Below, piece after piece: positions 43,779 through 53,327 of a stretch of DNA of 64,000 nt (within the stretch, counting starts at the first letter, position 1; each line of letters begins with the position of its first letter). The stretch spans positions 434,001 to 498,000 of the forward strand of contig JAHGAU010000001.1 of assembly GCA_019925105.1 (NCBI GenBank). Direction: 5' to 3'. The DNA is from Niebla homalea. Lineage: Eukaryota > Ascomycota > Lecanoromycetes > Lecanorales > Ramalinaceae. Position numbers and translations under genes: made by a program. The notes under the pieces are model-generated. The model was not told the origin of the DNA. It ran no database searches and saw nothing but the letters and a program-made list of their open reading frames with translations.

Positions 43779-44220
43779 TGCAAAAGAATGGTGTTCTCTT
43801 GACCAGACTAAAAAGTCGAGATCCAAGATGGGGGTGCTATGTCTTTAATATTCATGAGGAAGTCCAAAGATCCTTGATTGGAGCAACCCTGCTGGCCTCC
43901 TGGACACGAAACGCTTTCCGTAATGTAGACGCTGGCCAGACCTCCTCGGGGAGATCTGAAGAGCGGCAGGCGATTATTGAAGTATTTTGGGATACTCCAT
44001 TGGATTAGCAGACCTCAGATTATAGCTCCCGGTCTCGAGAACGAAGCATCTCCCGCTCTGCGGCTCACTTTAGCGCTTAGCTAGCCCAGAATCAGGGGCA
44101 AGGATATCTTCTTTTAGCCCTTGAGCCACGCCTGCGTTATAAACAATGAAGCACTGCTTCTTCCTGTACACCCTTCCGCTGAACATTGCAGGTCAAAAGA
44201 CTAGAATCACAAATTTGATC
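43779..44220. other. Divergent upstream region, hydrolase relic and aquaporin relic
   Basis: About 440 bases, no feature recognised. Confidence 0.5.
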
Positions 44221-45290
44221 ATGGCGCCCCGAGACATGACTTATCTTTTCAATGACGAAGACGAGCATACTCACACATTTCATAGGTGCATTAGCGAACG
44301 CTCACCGAGATACCGCTCCCTTAAGTGTGATAAATTCCCCTTTCCAGACCGTTCGCTGGCCGTGTGGGTGCCAATCAGGCATCACATTTGCCAGATGCAG
44401 AGAGCCATGCTCAAATCTTGAAGAAAACACTAGATGCTCTGCTGTACATGACATGGACGGAAAGCTTTGACCTATTGTTGTTCCTTGATGTCGAGATCTG
44501 GAAGCACGCTGTGCTCGAGGGTCTAAGTTGAGCTCACCCGGCAGACCGCCCATCAATGTGCTAAGATCGAGAGACTTACAGCTACATGCCTCTTCGTCTT
44601 TCTCTCCGGGCTAACGTCGGTTGCACTATCGCGGATACCTATGTGAGTCGCGCGGCAAAAGTGCTCTTCAGGCGTTGTGATATGACAAACGATAGTTCTT
44701 CGCCATATCCATTGCTGGTCACCATGCTCGTTGGAGCTATTGACTTCTGGGTCAGCCTTGCGTTACTCATTTACACTGCAGCGCCCGTGTCTGGAGCATA
44801 TATCAATCCAATTTTCTATTGCGAATTTGGTCACTCGACTTTCGACCTTTCCAAGAGCATGCCTGTATGTGGTTCTCCAGGTTGTGGGAAGCACCATCTC
44901 GGGTCTCCTACTGAGAGCTGAACTTGAAGAAAAACTATCACCAGACGTATGTCAATTAGGACTTATCGAATGGTCAGAGAGCCTTGCTGACTCTAATCGA
45001 GGCCATGGGTGGTTGCTACATCGATCCAAATCAAGTCACTGGGGCAAGAGCGTTCGTTCTAGAGACAATGGCCACACTGTCCGTCATATATGTTTCATTT
45101 GGGGTCGGTCTGGATCTGTACGTTCACTTTGCATGATTCCAACGTCCCATTTCGCTGACGAGAGTGTAGGCGGCAGAAACCGGTTATCGGAGGTAGTCTG
45201 TCGCCGGTGCTCATCGGCCTCGCATTTGCACTCATCAAGTTGACCACAAGAAGTTCAGGAGCAGGCTACGCTGGTGCTTGTAGGAAGCCT
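44221..45290 (+). pseudogene. Aquaporin/MIP channel relic
   Basis: Pieces of a fungal major intrinsic protein are found in order. They are a polar N-terminus (FNDEDEHTHTFHR), TM parts with ATCLFVFLSGLTS and LLVTMLVGAIDFWVSLALLIY, and the first half-helix loop as SGAYINP. After a frame change at about 44811-44820 (T-run) come NLVTRLSTFPRACLYVVLQVVGS, GGCYIDP, ARAFVLETMATLSVIYVSFGVGLD and a final stretch ending GAGYAGACRKP. The second NPA motif should follow GYAGA and is destroyed. The region around 44340-44590 lacks the expected first helix in a clean frame. The gene is clearly dead. The short intron-like segment after SRIP still has GTGAGT and TAG. Confidence 0.7.
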
Positions 45291-45323
45291 GATCGTCAAA
45301 TCCATGATCCTTGCTGATTCGGT

Positions 45324-46947
45324 TCAATAGCTATGAATCCTGTTCTGGGTCTTGGGCTCATGGTCGCGAGTCAGTATTGAGAATACCATTGTATCCATTG
45401 GCTGGGGGATATTATTGCAGCCTGGTTCTGAGGTTGGCTTACATGCTGGTCCCACCTGGTAGGCGGGTTCAAGCCCTCCGATCCATGAGATAGCGTCATG
45501 TAAAACACCCTTGAGATCATTGTTGCCATTCAGTCCATCGATGCATTGAAGCTTCGCAATGATCCGCATTACCATTCCTGGTCGTAATGTGGAGAAGAAC
45601 GCCGAGCTTGCTTCTGGAAGGAGAGGTTGTAGCTCTGCTCCCACAACATTGTAGTAGATCATGAAAATCATAGTAGCGGTATCTTGAGCTGCAAGTTGAA
45701 GGAAAGAGTTTGGAATCAGTTGGACCCAGTTCCTTAATGGGAAGAGAGCATTGTATTGATCGGTTAGCGTCGAACCGGGAGAGCAACGGCAAACATTGTA
45801 GGTAAAACCCCGAAGCGTACGAGTTGCGCGACTGAGCTCACCATGATCCGATACTTGGGCTTCAACAGGGTCTAGTGCATCACACAGCCTGCTAAGCCTT
45901 GCTGAGACACAATTTAGACCAGAAGAGGCCATAGTAGTGCCAGGAGTCACATTCGGATAATCCCGGTCCTCCGAGACAAAATCTGTGAGACTCGAATTGC
46001 ACTGCCAGGCTCTCATTCTGATAAGCACCTGTTGTGATGTGAGCTTTAGCATAACAAGTTCGCATACCAACCCACGTCGGTAAATTAGCACCCGGTAGCT
46101 GCGACTAATTCCACGATGAGCAGCAGCGAGGTAAGGGAAGACTACCTCTTACAGGTCTTGGCTCTGCCATGACAACATAGCCGATGCAGCCAGGACGCCA
46201 TCAGCATTGTCTGGTCAGAATTCGCATGATAACTTGTTGGAGTAGAGATGTGGATGCGAATTGATGACGAGCAGCAATTTGATCCATTGCAAAGGATTGC
46301 ATTGTTCCAGTAAGATGCACTGCCGAGAGCCCCAGGAACGCCTCCAGGACTAGCGGTGACCTGTACGCGAGTTGCAAGAAGCTGGTGAGACGAATGTCAG
46401 TCACTAGCTACAGATATGTCCTTCCACTGATCGGACGTACTTTGGCAGCTCGACAGTACCACGGCACAACTTGTAACTGTCATTACGCTCCATTGTCTCG
46501 GTGACGAAGCCGCAATGATGCAGAAGCTGAACATCATCACGAGATAAATGACTAAGCAGCGGATGTGATGATGGCTGGAGTGTACGATCGGGTTTGGAAC
46601 GATACTGAGCTTGAATTGAGACAGGCGTGGATGGTGATGCAAACGCTGATGTTGTATGCCTTATGGTAGCTGTTCCTGATGAGCAGCTAGGAGGATTGAC
46701 GAAACCAGGGATGTTCCTCTTATCTGCAACTCCGTGCGTCGCGAACACAGTTGCGACTGGGATATACGCAACGCATGGTCAGTCAAGCGAATGTTTGAAG
46801 AATGTGCATCCTGGGCCGCTCATTCGACAGCAGTATTGACGTATCAATTCGGACGTAATTCATCACATCGAACGTGTCGGCTGCGGCAAGTCTTGCAGCC
46901 TGTCTTGGACTTCCGATGTGTGCGGCGCTGAGACTTTTCCCTGCCAT
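45324..46947 (-). pseudogene. Zn2Cys6 transcription factor relic
   Basis: The ATG at 46947 is followed, after an apparent two-base insertion, by RRTHRKSKTGCKTCRSRHVRCDE, the first half of a Zn2Cys6 finger of the sterol-uptake/STB5-like group. The second half is damaged: the expected CxxC has a Phe for the second Cys, and an in-frame TGA follows KHSLD. Further on, LLHHCGFVTETM and LTSFLQLAYRSPLVLEAFLGLSAVHL match the fungal TF domain of this group, and 45324-46091 is a long open stretch for the C-terminal part. Splicing between these pieces could not be made consistent. It is therefore a broken regulator next to the broken aquaporin and esterase. Confidence 0.65.
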
Positions 46948-47560
46948 GCTGCATTTATCAGGAGGCACAAATTTGGCCCCGATAGGCAATGTAGCGGCCA
47001 GCACTGAGCTCTCACTACGTTTCATGAAATATCGCTGCGAGCGCGGATTGTAGAAACACGATTAGCTGACGAGCTGAGCATGGCAGAATAGCACAGTGGA
47101 TTGATGCCCCCGCGATTTGTCTATCTTTCCCATAAAGTTGATTCATACAAAGTTGTCCACCTCTTTATAGTCACGAATCAGGAAAATCTCTCTAGAGGGG
47201 ACCATGGGCCTATTGGGGCAGGTGGTGAGACACCGCGTTGCGAAGCCATAAGGGATTAGATTGATATATATTCGAGGAATTGGCCCCTGTGCTGTGCGAG
47301 GTAGATTGCCTTACGAAGAGGGTCTACCATCCACGTCAACAGTGTATTGAGTATCATCACTCCAACTTCACAAGGTCTCTGAGGCGGTCGAAGCTTGCAA
47401 GTTATGTATCCCAGCAAAGGGTCGCTTGAACGACATGAGACTAGGATGCACGTTCTGCATTGGGGAAGCATACAAATGTAGAAATTCGAAACCCGCTCCG
47501 TCACAGGGCAGTAAACGATAAGCTGTGGAAGCCTGTCTGAGATCAACAGAAACTCGGAAG
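46948..47560. other. Intergenic, no gene recognised
   Basis: About 610 bases. It may include a short last exon of the 47561-50683 gene, whose C-terminal reading near SEV could be a GT donor (GTACAG). Confidence 0.4.
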
Positions 47561-50500
47561 TCAGATGAACCGTCCATTATGTATATATGTCTGTACCTCC
47601 GAATCATCAGGCCATCCGCCCCAGCCAGGATTCTCTTGGATCACATCTTTAACACTCTGCAGCACTTCCTCGGAAGCTTTCTCAACGTTTCTTTCCAGCA
47701 GCACATGGCTCTCCCGACCATCGATTTCAAAGTCATTCCAACTCCGCTCAAGGAACACCCGCATGGCGACAAGGCATCGCCGAAACATCATTGTCCCACT
47801 TCGCTGCTCCTCGGCTTGAGTTAGAACTTCGTCTGCGTACAATGCCATCCATTCGATAAGGTCTAAAAGACCACTATAATCTTGCCTTAGACCTAGAACG
47901 CGAATGAATTGATGGAGATGTGCTGCCCGGGGAACTTCAAAGAGTCGCGGTAGAAGGCATGAAGGCGGCAGAAAATTCTTGTTTTCGTTGGGATTTTGTC
48001 GTTCGACATTCTCACCGTTGTCGCGCTCGTCAGCCAATGGCTCAAGGTCTACCGTATTGTCCCCATTTGGCATCTCCTGCTCAATGATCGCCTTTTCCCG
48101 GAGTAAAGGCCTCGGAACTATTTCTTGGCCTTCGTCCTCTCGAACGCACTCTTTAAAGATCTCCTTTACGACAGCGAGGCCTTTGGAGAGCACGGCTCTG
48201 GCCATTTCAGAAATATCTTGACGGCCTGCCGAGTTTTCGTCCATGTGAGGTAGCCTTTCTGCAGTTATGATGGCTCTCTCTAGGCAGTTGCACAGCTGCA
48301 TAAAGCACTCTAGATCTGGTACCAGGCGCGCCTCGGCCATCCAATGGAGGACCCGTAGTGCAATATGCCAAGCATTAATATCTCTACCGGCCAGGTCGGA
48401 CTCTTTGGTACGCAGATAATTCCTGCCATGAACAAACCCAATGAGCGAGTTGTCATGCGCAAGAGCTCGGAGCAGATATGTCCACGGTTTCCGACTGCGA
48501 GGCTGATACTGCCGTATAAGGAGTGAAGCGTGCAGCAGAGGGCTGATACGGAGCGTTCGAGCCATGGCGAAATTCGAGATGTCCGCGAAAGGGTCGTTCT
48601 TTCGCAATTTTACCTCCCTAGAACCAAAGCGAGTGAGAAAGGAAACGAAAGCTTCGAATAAGTATGGTGGAATCTCTTGCAGCGCCCTTGAGCATGACCC
48701 GCGGTTGGCAGAGCCAGAAGGCTCCTCGAGAAGTGCCGCCTGATATCGTCGAGGGATTGCGCTCTGAACGAGACTGCGGAAGCCGGAGTACAGAGATGTC
48801 GTATTGGTCAGGATTATGGCTAGAAGGGGACCCCTAGACCTTACTCCATGAGTGATTGTCATTTCAACAAATTCGTTCAAGTCAGGCGCCTTGGTACGAA
48901 GATAGACCATTTCGCGCCCTACAAGCGGTTCAGGGTAGGTCTCTGGTCCATCACCTGGAAGAACCTGTAAAGGTGTGAATCTGCCAAAAGATTCACTCTT
49001 GGATCTTTTGGCATCGAAGATGATTTTTCCAAGCATTGCCTGATACACGACTTCGGTCGGCTTGTGACATTCGCTCTTGCACTGTTGGAACAATGCCCAT
49101 CCTTCGTTCAGCGTTCGAGTAGCTCGGATACGGCTGGCCCACTGGTGGTTCTCTTCCTGAGCGTCCAGGCCTGGATCGTCATCTTCGAGTGCTAAATCAA
49201 AAATGTGCCGCGTCTGAATGGTTGGGCTTCCATCAGTATCCCATCCAGCCAGTATCGACGCAGACTGCTCCCAGCCTTTCATGGCATATCCAGCTTCTTC
49301 GGCTCTTTGCAATGCCTCTTTGGCCCGACTGACACCGCGCTCAGGACCGATATCAGCATCGATGCCTAGTTTCTCCTCTTTCCACGGTGGCCACGAATGC
49401 GATTTCAATTGCGCCCATTCACGCTCCCTTGCTGTTTTCTTGTGCATCAATTGCATCTTGATGACAGCACGAAAGCCTATTCTGTCCACCACTAGTGGGG
49501 GGTCAAATTGGTTCATCCTCCGCAGTACGGCGAATTGTGCACGTTGCTGTCGTGTTGCCGAGATAAAAGGCTGCGCCGAGGCAGGCGCTGCAAGAAGCTT
49601 GAGGATTGTGTTGTAGATAAAGGCAAGTCGTGCGTCGTCATGACCGCTATGCTTGTGAAAGTTCAAGCCGTTGAGATATTGACAGAATAACGATATGATG
49701 TTCTCACAAGCCGCAGGCCAGACTCGTCTTGCATGCCGCAGAAGGCGCACAACAAGCATAACGAAGACATCCTCCTTTAAGCCTGATGAGTGCTCCTTAG
49801 GTTCTGGCACAGTCTTTCGAGAGAAGTAATCAGTCTCGGCCTGGCTGCCCAGGGACGGTACGCAAGTATCATTACTTCGCAGCAAAGTCGAAGCGTGCTC
49901 CATTAGCTTCCATGCCTGGATCAACAGAAGCCTCAAGCCACGCGCAGTGAAGTTTCTGCGGCGGAGCACGAAGAGATAGATGCCAGGAGGCACTGCTGGG
50001 CCTTTTGTAGAACTTTTAGATCTGTACTTTTCAACCGTAGTCATCCTCATTGCAGTGAGATCTGGATCTTTAGCTTGCAAAATCCAAGCCCAGTTCATGA
50101 GATCCTTGATGTCCCACTTGTATCGCTCGAGCCATTGAATGAGCCTCCGATACTGCACTCTTCGAAGCGCTGCATCCAGTTCAGTTGATTTGCTGATGGA
50201 GATCCCTGTCGCGGCCAAGTGGTCGACAAGTGGACTGAGCGAGCCTATATACGATGCAAGCACACGTTTTAGGTTCCTATGTATTGTTGACTTGGTGGCC
50301 TTTCCATTAGCCAGAAGCGCTTCATTCTCTGCTGCCTCTTGTGTGGCGGAGGATGGGTTCCGGGCAGCTGTGTATGCATCTGTGTGCGAGAGGTCTAATT
50401 TCGTTGCATATTGGCGTGGTCTTGCATACTCCTGTCCGATTGGTCCAAGAGCCTCGATCAGGTCTTCAGAAGTTGAATGCCAGTCTTTGTTTTTGTCCGA

Positions 50501-50683
50501 AATTGGCGGAACAATGGTCTCGATATCATCTTTCGATGGGATGGGACGTGCCTCACGACCTGAATGGAGCTCGAAAAGTGTTCGACAAGGAGGAAAGCGA
50601 CCATGGATTGAGACCCATTGACCCAATGGCACGTCAGTCCATGCTGCTCTTGAGATGAGCGCAGACCGGAAGACAAGCTGCAT
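47561..50683 (-). CDS. Large helical protein, probably mitochondrial, unnamed
   Basis: Single open frame of 1040 residues from an ATG at 50683. The N-terminus is basic and lacks acidic residues (MQLVFRSALISRAAW), as in a mitochondrial presequence. The body is helical with many Leu/Arg/Trp and repeated two-helix-like segments (for example LMNWAWILQAKDPDLTAM, AFVSFLTRFGSREVKLRKNDPFADI, LLDLIEWMALYADEVL). It recalls fungal PPR-like mitochondrial RNA or translation factors, but no repeat could be aligned with confidence. An acidic stretch lies near residues 850-900. The last about ten codons may be intron read-through. I do not assign a function. Confidence 0.7.
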   Translation of the reverse strand: MQLVFRSALISRAAWTDVPLGQWVSIHGRFPPCRTLFELHSGREARPIPSKDDIETIVPPISDKNKDWHSTSEDLIEALGPIGQEYARPRQYATKLDLSHTDAYTAARNPSSATQEAAENEALLANGKATKSTIHRNLKRVLASYIGSLSPLVDHLAATGISISKSTELDAALRRVQYRRLIQWLERYKWDIKDLMNWAWILQAKDPDLTAMRMTTVEKYRSKSSTKGPAVPPGIYLFVLRRRNFTARGLRLLLIQAWKLMEHASTLLRSNDTCVPSLGSQAETDYFSRKTVPEPKEHSSGLKEDVFVMLVVRLLRHARRVWPAACENIISLFCQYLNGLNFHKHSGHDDARLAFIYNTILKLLAAPASAQPFISATRQQRAQFAVLRRMNQFDPPLVVDRIGFRAVIKMQLMHKKTAREREWAQLKSHSWPPWKEEKLGIDADIGPERGVSRAKEALQRAEEAGYAMKGWEQSASILAGWDTDGSPTIQTRHIFDLALEDDDPGLDAQEENHQWASRIRATRTLNEGWALFQQCKSECHKPTEVVYQAMLGKIIFDAKRSKSESFGRFTPLQVLPGDGPETYPEPLVGREMVYLRTKAPDLNEFVEMTITHGVRSRGPLLAIILTNTTSLYSGFRSLVQSAIPRRYQAALLEEPSGSANRGSCSRALQEIPPYLFEAFVSFLTRFGSREVKLRKNDPFADISNFAMARTLRISPLLHASLLIRQYQPRSRKPWTYLLRALAHDNSLIGFVHGRNYLRTKESDLAGRDINAWHIALRVLHWMAEARLVPDLECFMQLCNCLERAIITAERLPHMDENSAGRQDISEMARAVLSKGLAVVKEIFKECVREDEGQEIVPRPLLREKAIIEQEMPNGDNTVDLEPLADERDNGENVERQNPNENKNFLPPSCLLPRLFEVPRAAHLHQFIRVLGLRQDYSGLLDLIEWMALYADEVLTQAEEQRSGTMMFRRCLVAMRVFLERSWNDFEIDGRESHVLLERNVEKASEEVLQSVKDVIQENPGWGGWPDDSEVQTYIHNGRFI

Positions 50684-51180
50684 TCATGGTGGTCTTGAAG
50701 AAAATGGTTCGTGCGAACTTCCGTTGCGGTTCATACACGAAGATGAGCTAAACCTCAATGGGAATGACACGTGACATCGCGTGCGCCATTCGATGCAATG
50801 AGGGCAGCCTGGCGACACCCTTACCGTTATGATGAATGGGTTTTAGGGAAAGTTCTTGGTATGAGGATTGTAGAATATATTTTAATGAACAGATTAAGTG
50901 ACAAAATTCTCTTTACACAAGGTCCTGATAAAGAGTCAAAGATATCTTGATGATTGCGAGGGTTCTTGATCTTAGCATGTACATATTGCAATTATTTTTG
51001 CACCTGGGGAGACGTTGTCCCGGGAAGCCTGGTCGTATCTTGGGCCTTCACTTGATGATTGCTACCTTAGACATAAAATCGCACTGTACTGTTATGTGAC
51101 AACAGAGGCAATCGATAGCATAGTTTTTCATTCACGTGCACCACATCTGCAATCAATCGCTACAGGCATATTACTAGTTC
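50684..51180. other. Intergenic with dispersed repeat copy
   Basis: About 500 bases between a divergent start and the CoA-transferase 3' end. It contains the repeat at 50961-51026; otherwise AT-rich with no gene. Confidence 0.5.
50961..51026. repeat. Dispersed repeat copy B (matches 15648-15712)
   Basis: Colinear match to 15648-15712, with shared blocks TTGATCTTAGC, TTGCAA-TATTTTT and CTGGGGAG. Same orientation in the window. Probably transposon debris. Confidence 0.6.
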
Positions 51181-52845
51181 TCACAGCATGGGTCGTAATG
51201 CATCATCTACCACGAAATCTGCCCCCGTCTTCGTCCTGATCTCCTCTACCCCAAAACCTTCAGCCAGCTCCACCAATCTCAATTCGCCCTCCCTGACATC
51301 AAAGACTGCCAATTCCGTGATGATCCTACTCACACACGCTCTCCCCGTCAACGGGAACTCACACTCCTTGACCAGCTTCGGTCTGCCCTTCTTATCACAA
51401 TGCTCCGTCACCACAACGACCCGCGTCTTATCCGGACGACTGACCAGATCCATCGCGCCTCCAAACCCCTTGACCTTGCCCGGCAACATCCAATTCGCCA
51501 GATCCCCACCCTGACTGACCTGCATCGCCCCCAGAATGGTCAGATCAATCCTACCGGAGCGGATCATCCCAAACGATTCCTCGCTCCCAAACGTCGACGC
51601 CCCTGGAGCAAGCGTCACAGTCTCCTTACCCGCATTGATCAGATCCGGATCCTCCTGCCCAGGCAAAGGATAAGGGCCCAGCCCCAGGATCCCATTTTCG
51701 GACTGCAATGTCACACTGACATCCCTGTCCAAGAAACTCGGTGCGAGCATCGGCATCCCGATCCCCAGATTCGCATACATTCCATTCTTGAACTCCTTTG
51801 CCGCTCTCCTCACAATCCTTTCCCTCTTTCTCGCAGTCTCGCCCTGCCCCAACACTGCGGCCGCTTTATTATCCGTCATCACCCCATCCCTTGCCCCCAC
51901 CTCCTCGATTTGCCGTGGCTGCTCCCTCAACGTCAATTTCTCAATCCCCTTGCCCATCTGACTCCGCACCACCCCCTCCACATAAACCCCCGGCAACCCC
52001 ACACTCCCGGGCGCAATTTCCCCAACCTCCACAATCTCCTCCGCCTCCACGATAGTATGTCTCGCATTCCGGCCCATCACCCCATTGAAATTCTGCGCCG
52101 CGTACCGGAACCGACAATTGCCCAACCGATCGGCCTGCCACGCCTTGACGAACGCAAAGTCGGCGCGGATCGCTTCCTCCATGACATACTCCCTCCTCTC
52201 CGCTCCCTCGCCAAACCACCTCGTCTCCCGTTTCCGTCCCCACTCCTCCACCTCCCCTTCGGTCTCCCCTCCTTTCTTTGGATAATACCTGACAGGAACC
52301 CTCCCCTCCTCCACCACCGTGCCCACCCCCGCGGGCGTATACAACGCCGGCACCCCCCTCCCGCCCGCGCTGATCCGCTCGGCCAGACTCCCCTGCGGGA
52401 TCAATTCCAACCCGAGCTCACCATCCAGATACATCCGCTCCAGCAACTTGTTCTCGCCCACGTAGCTGCCCATGAACCGCTCAATCATGCCCCTTTCGAG
52501 GAGGAGGCCGAGGCCGGAGGTGGGTGTGCCGGCGTTGTTGGACACGGCGGTCAGGTTCCGGATGTGCGAGAATTGGGGGAGGAGGAGGGTGTTGATGAGG
52601 GTGTCCGGCACGCCGGAGAGGCCGAAGCCGCCGCAGAGGAGGGTGGAGGAGGGGCGGAGCGCGGAGAGGGCTTGTTGTGGGGATGGAACGACTTTGTTGA
52701 TGCCTTGGGCTGCGGAAGGTGGGGGTTGCTGAGAGCTTTGATGGAGGTGTCGGGTTGTGAAGCACGGGCGTGAGGGGCGCAAGGGGGAGGATTTGTTGGG
52801 ACGCGTGAGGGAGAGGTGGAGAGTGCTGCTGACTCTGGGCGCCAT
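51181..52845 (-). CDS. Succinyl-CoA:3-ketoacid CoA transferase, mitochondrial
   Basis: Transfers CoA from succinyl-CoA to acetoacetate (ketone-body use) or related acids in the mitochondrial matrix. Starting at the first ATG (52845) the protein has 554 residues in one exon; the frame also runs 15 codons upstream from a TTG. A Ser/Arg/Pro-rich presequence covers about residues 1-45. The alpha part has GGFGLSGVPDTLI, NAGTPTSGLGLLLERGMIERFMGSYVGEN and PALYTPAGVGT. The beta part has NGMYANLGIGMP and QSENGILGLGP with the catalytic Glu (about 383), plus LDLTILGAMQVS-like and GFGGAMDLV segments. Fused alpha-beta layout and length match the eukaryotic family. Intact and GC-rich. Confidence 0.94.
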   Translation of the reverse strand: MAPRVSSTLHLSLTRPNKSSPLRPSRPCFTTRHLHQSSQQPPPSAAQGINKVVPSPQQALSALRPSSTLLCGGFGLSGVPDTLINTLLLPQFSHIRNLTAVSNNAGTPTSGLGLLLERGMIERFMGSYVGENKLLERMYLDGELGLELIPQGSLAERISAGGRGVPALYTPAGVGTVVEEGRVPVRYYPKKGGETEGEVEEWGRKRETRWFGEGAERREYVMEEAIRADFAFVKAWQADRLGNCRFRYAAQNFNGVMGRNARHTIVEAEEIVEVGEIAPGSVGLPGVYVEGVVRSQMGKGIEKLTLREQPRQIEEVGARDGVMTDNKAAAVLGQGETARKRERIVRRAAKEFKNGMYANLGIGMPMLAPSFLDRDVSVTLQSENGILGLGPYPLPGQEDPDLINAGKETVTLAPGASTFGSEESFGMIRSGRIDLTILGAMQVSQGGDLANWMLPGKVKGFGGAMDLVSRPDKTRVVVVTEHCDKKGRPKLVKECEFPLTGRACVSRIITELAVFDVREGELRLVELAEGFGVEEIRTKTGADFVVDDALRPML

Positions 52846-53327
52846 TGTGGAGTACTTGGGGAGGATGCGCGGGTTGGCGATGTTGGTCAACGGTTGCAGT
52901 CTGGATGGTTAGAGGTTGTAGTTGTTATTGTTCATCAAGCGATCCGCGCTGTTTTGGCCGTCCTCAATCATTCGGTGCGGATGTGTTTGGAGGGTTTGCG
53001 CACAGGGATGGAAAAATGATGGGAGATGCTGTTGATAGCGGAGAAGAGCGCCTGGGAGATGCCATTGCGGTTGACGTGTTTGCAATTGACGCTCACCGAC
53101 AACAGAGATCGGAGAAGTTGGACGGCAATTGAGGGGGAGTTCGTGATGCCTATTTCGGAATGGCTGATTTAAGGTAGATTGCACCTATAGAAGGCGAGGG
53201 ATCGCTGTCAATGTACATACATTGCATGGTATAGAAAGCCATTGTGTAGTATAAGCAGGAGGAATACAGTTCGATGCTTTTTTCTACTTCGACAAACCTC
53301 TCAATTGATATTCAAATCATCCATGCA
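52846..53327. other. Intergenic, CoA-transferase promoter and frq 3' region
   Basis: About 480 bases, no further feature seen. Confidence 0.5.

Noticed and set aside
51400..52773. 457-codon plus-strand frame over the CoA-transferase gene
   Set aside because: Pro/His/Arg-rich shadow of a GC-rich gene on the other strand; the minus-strand product is an unmistakable enzyme.
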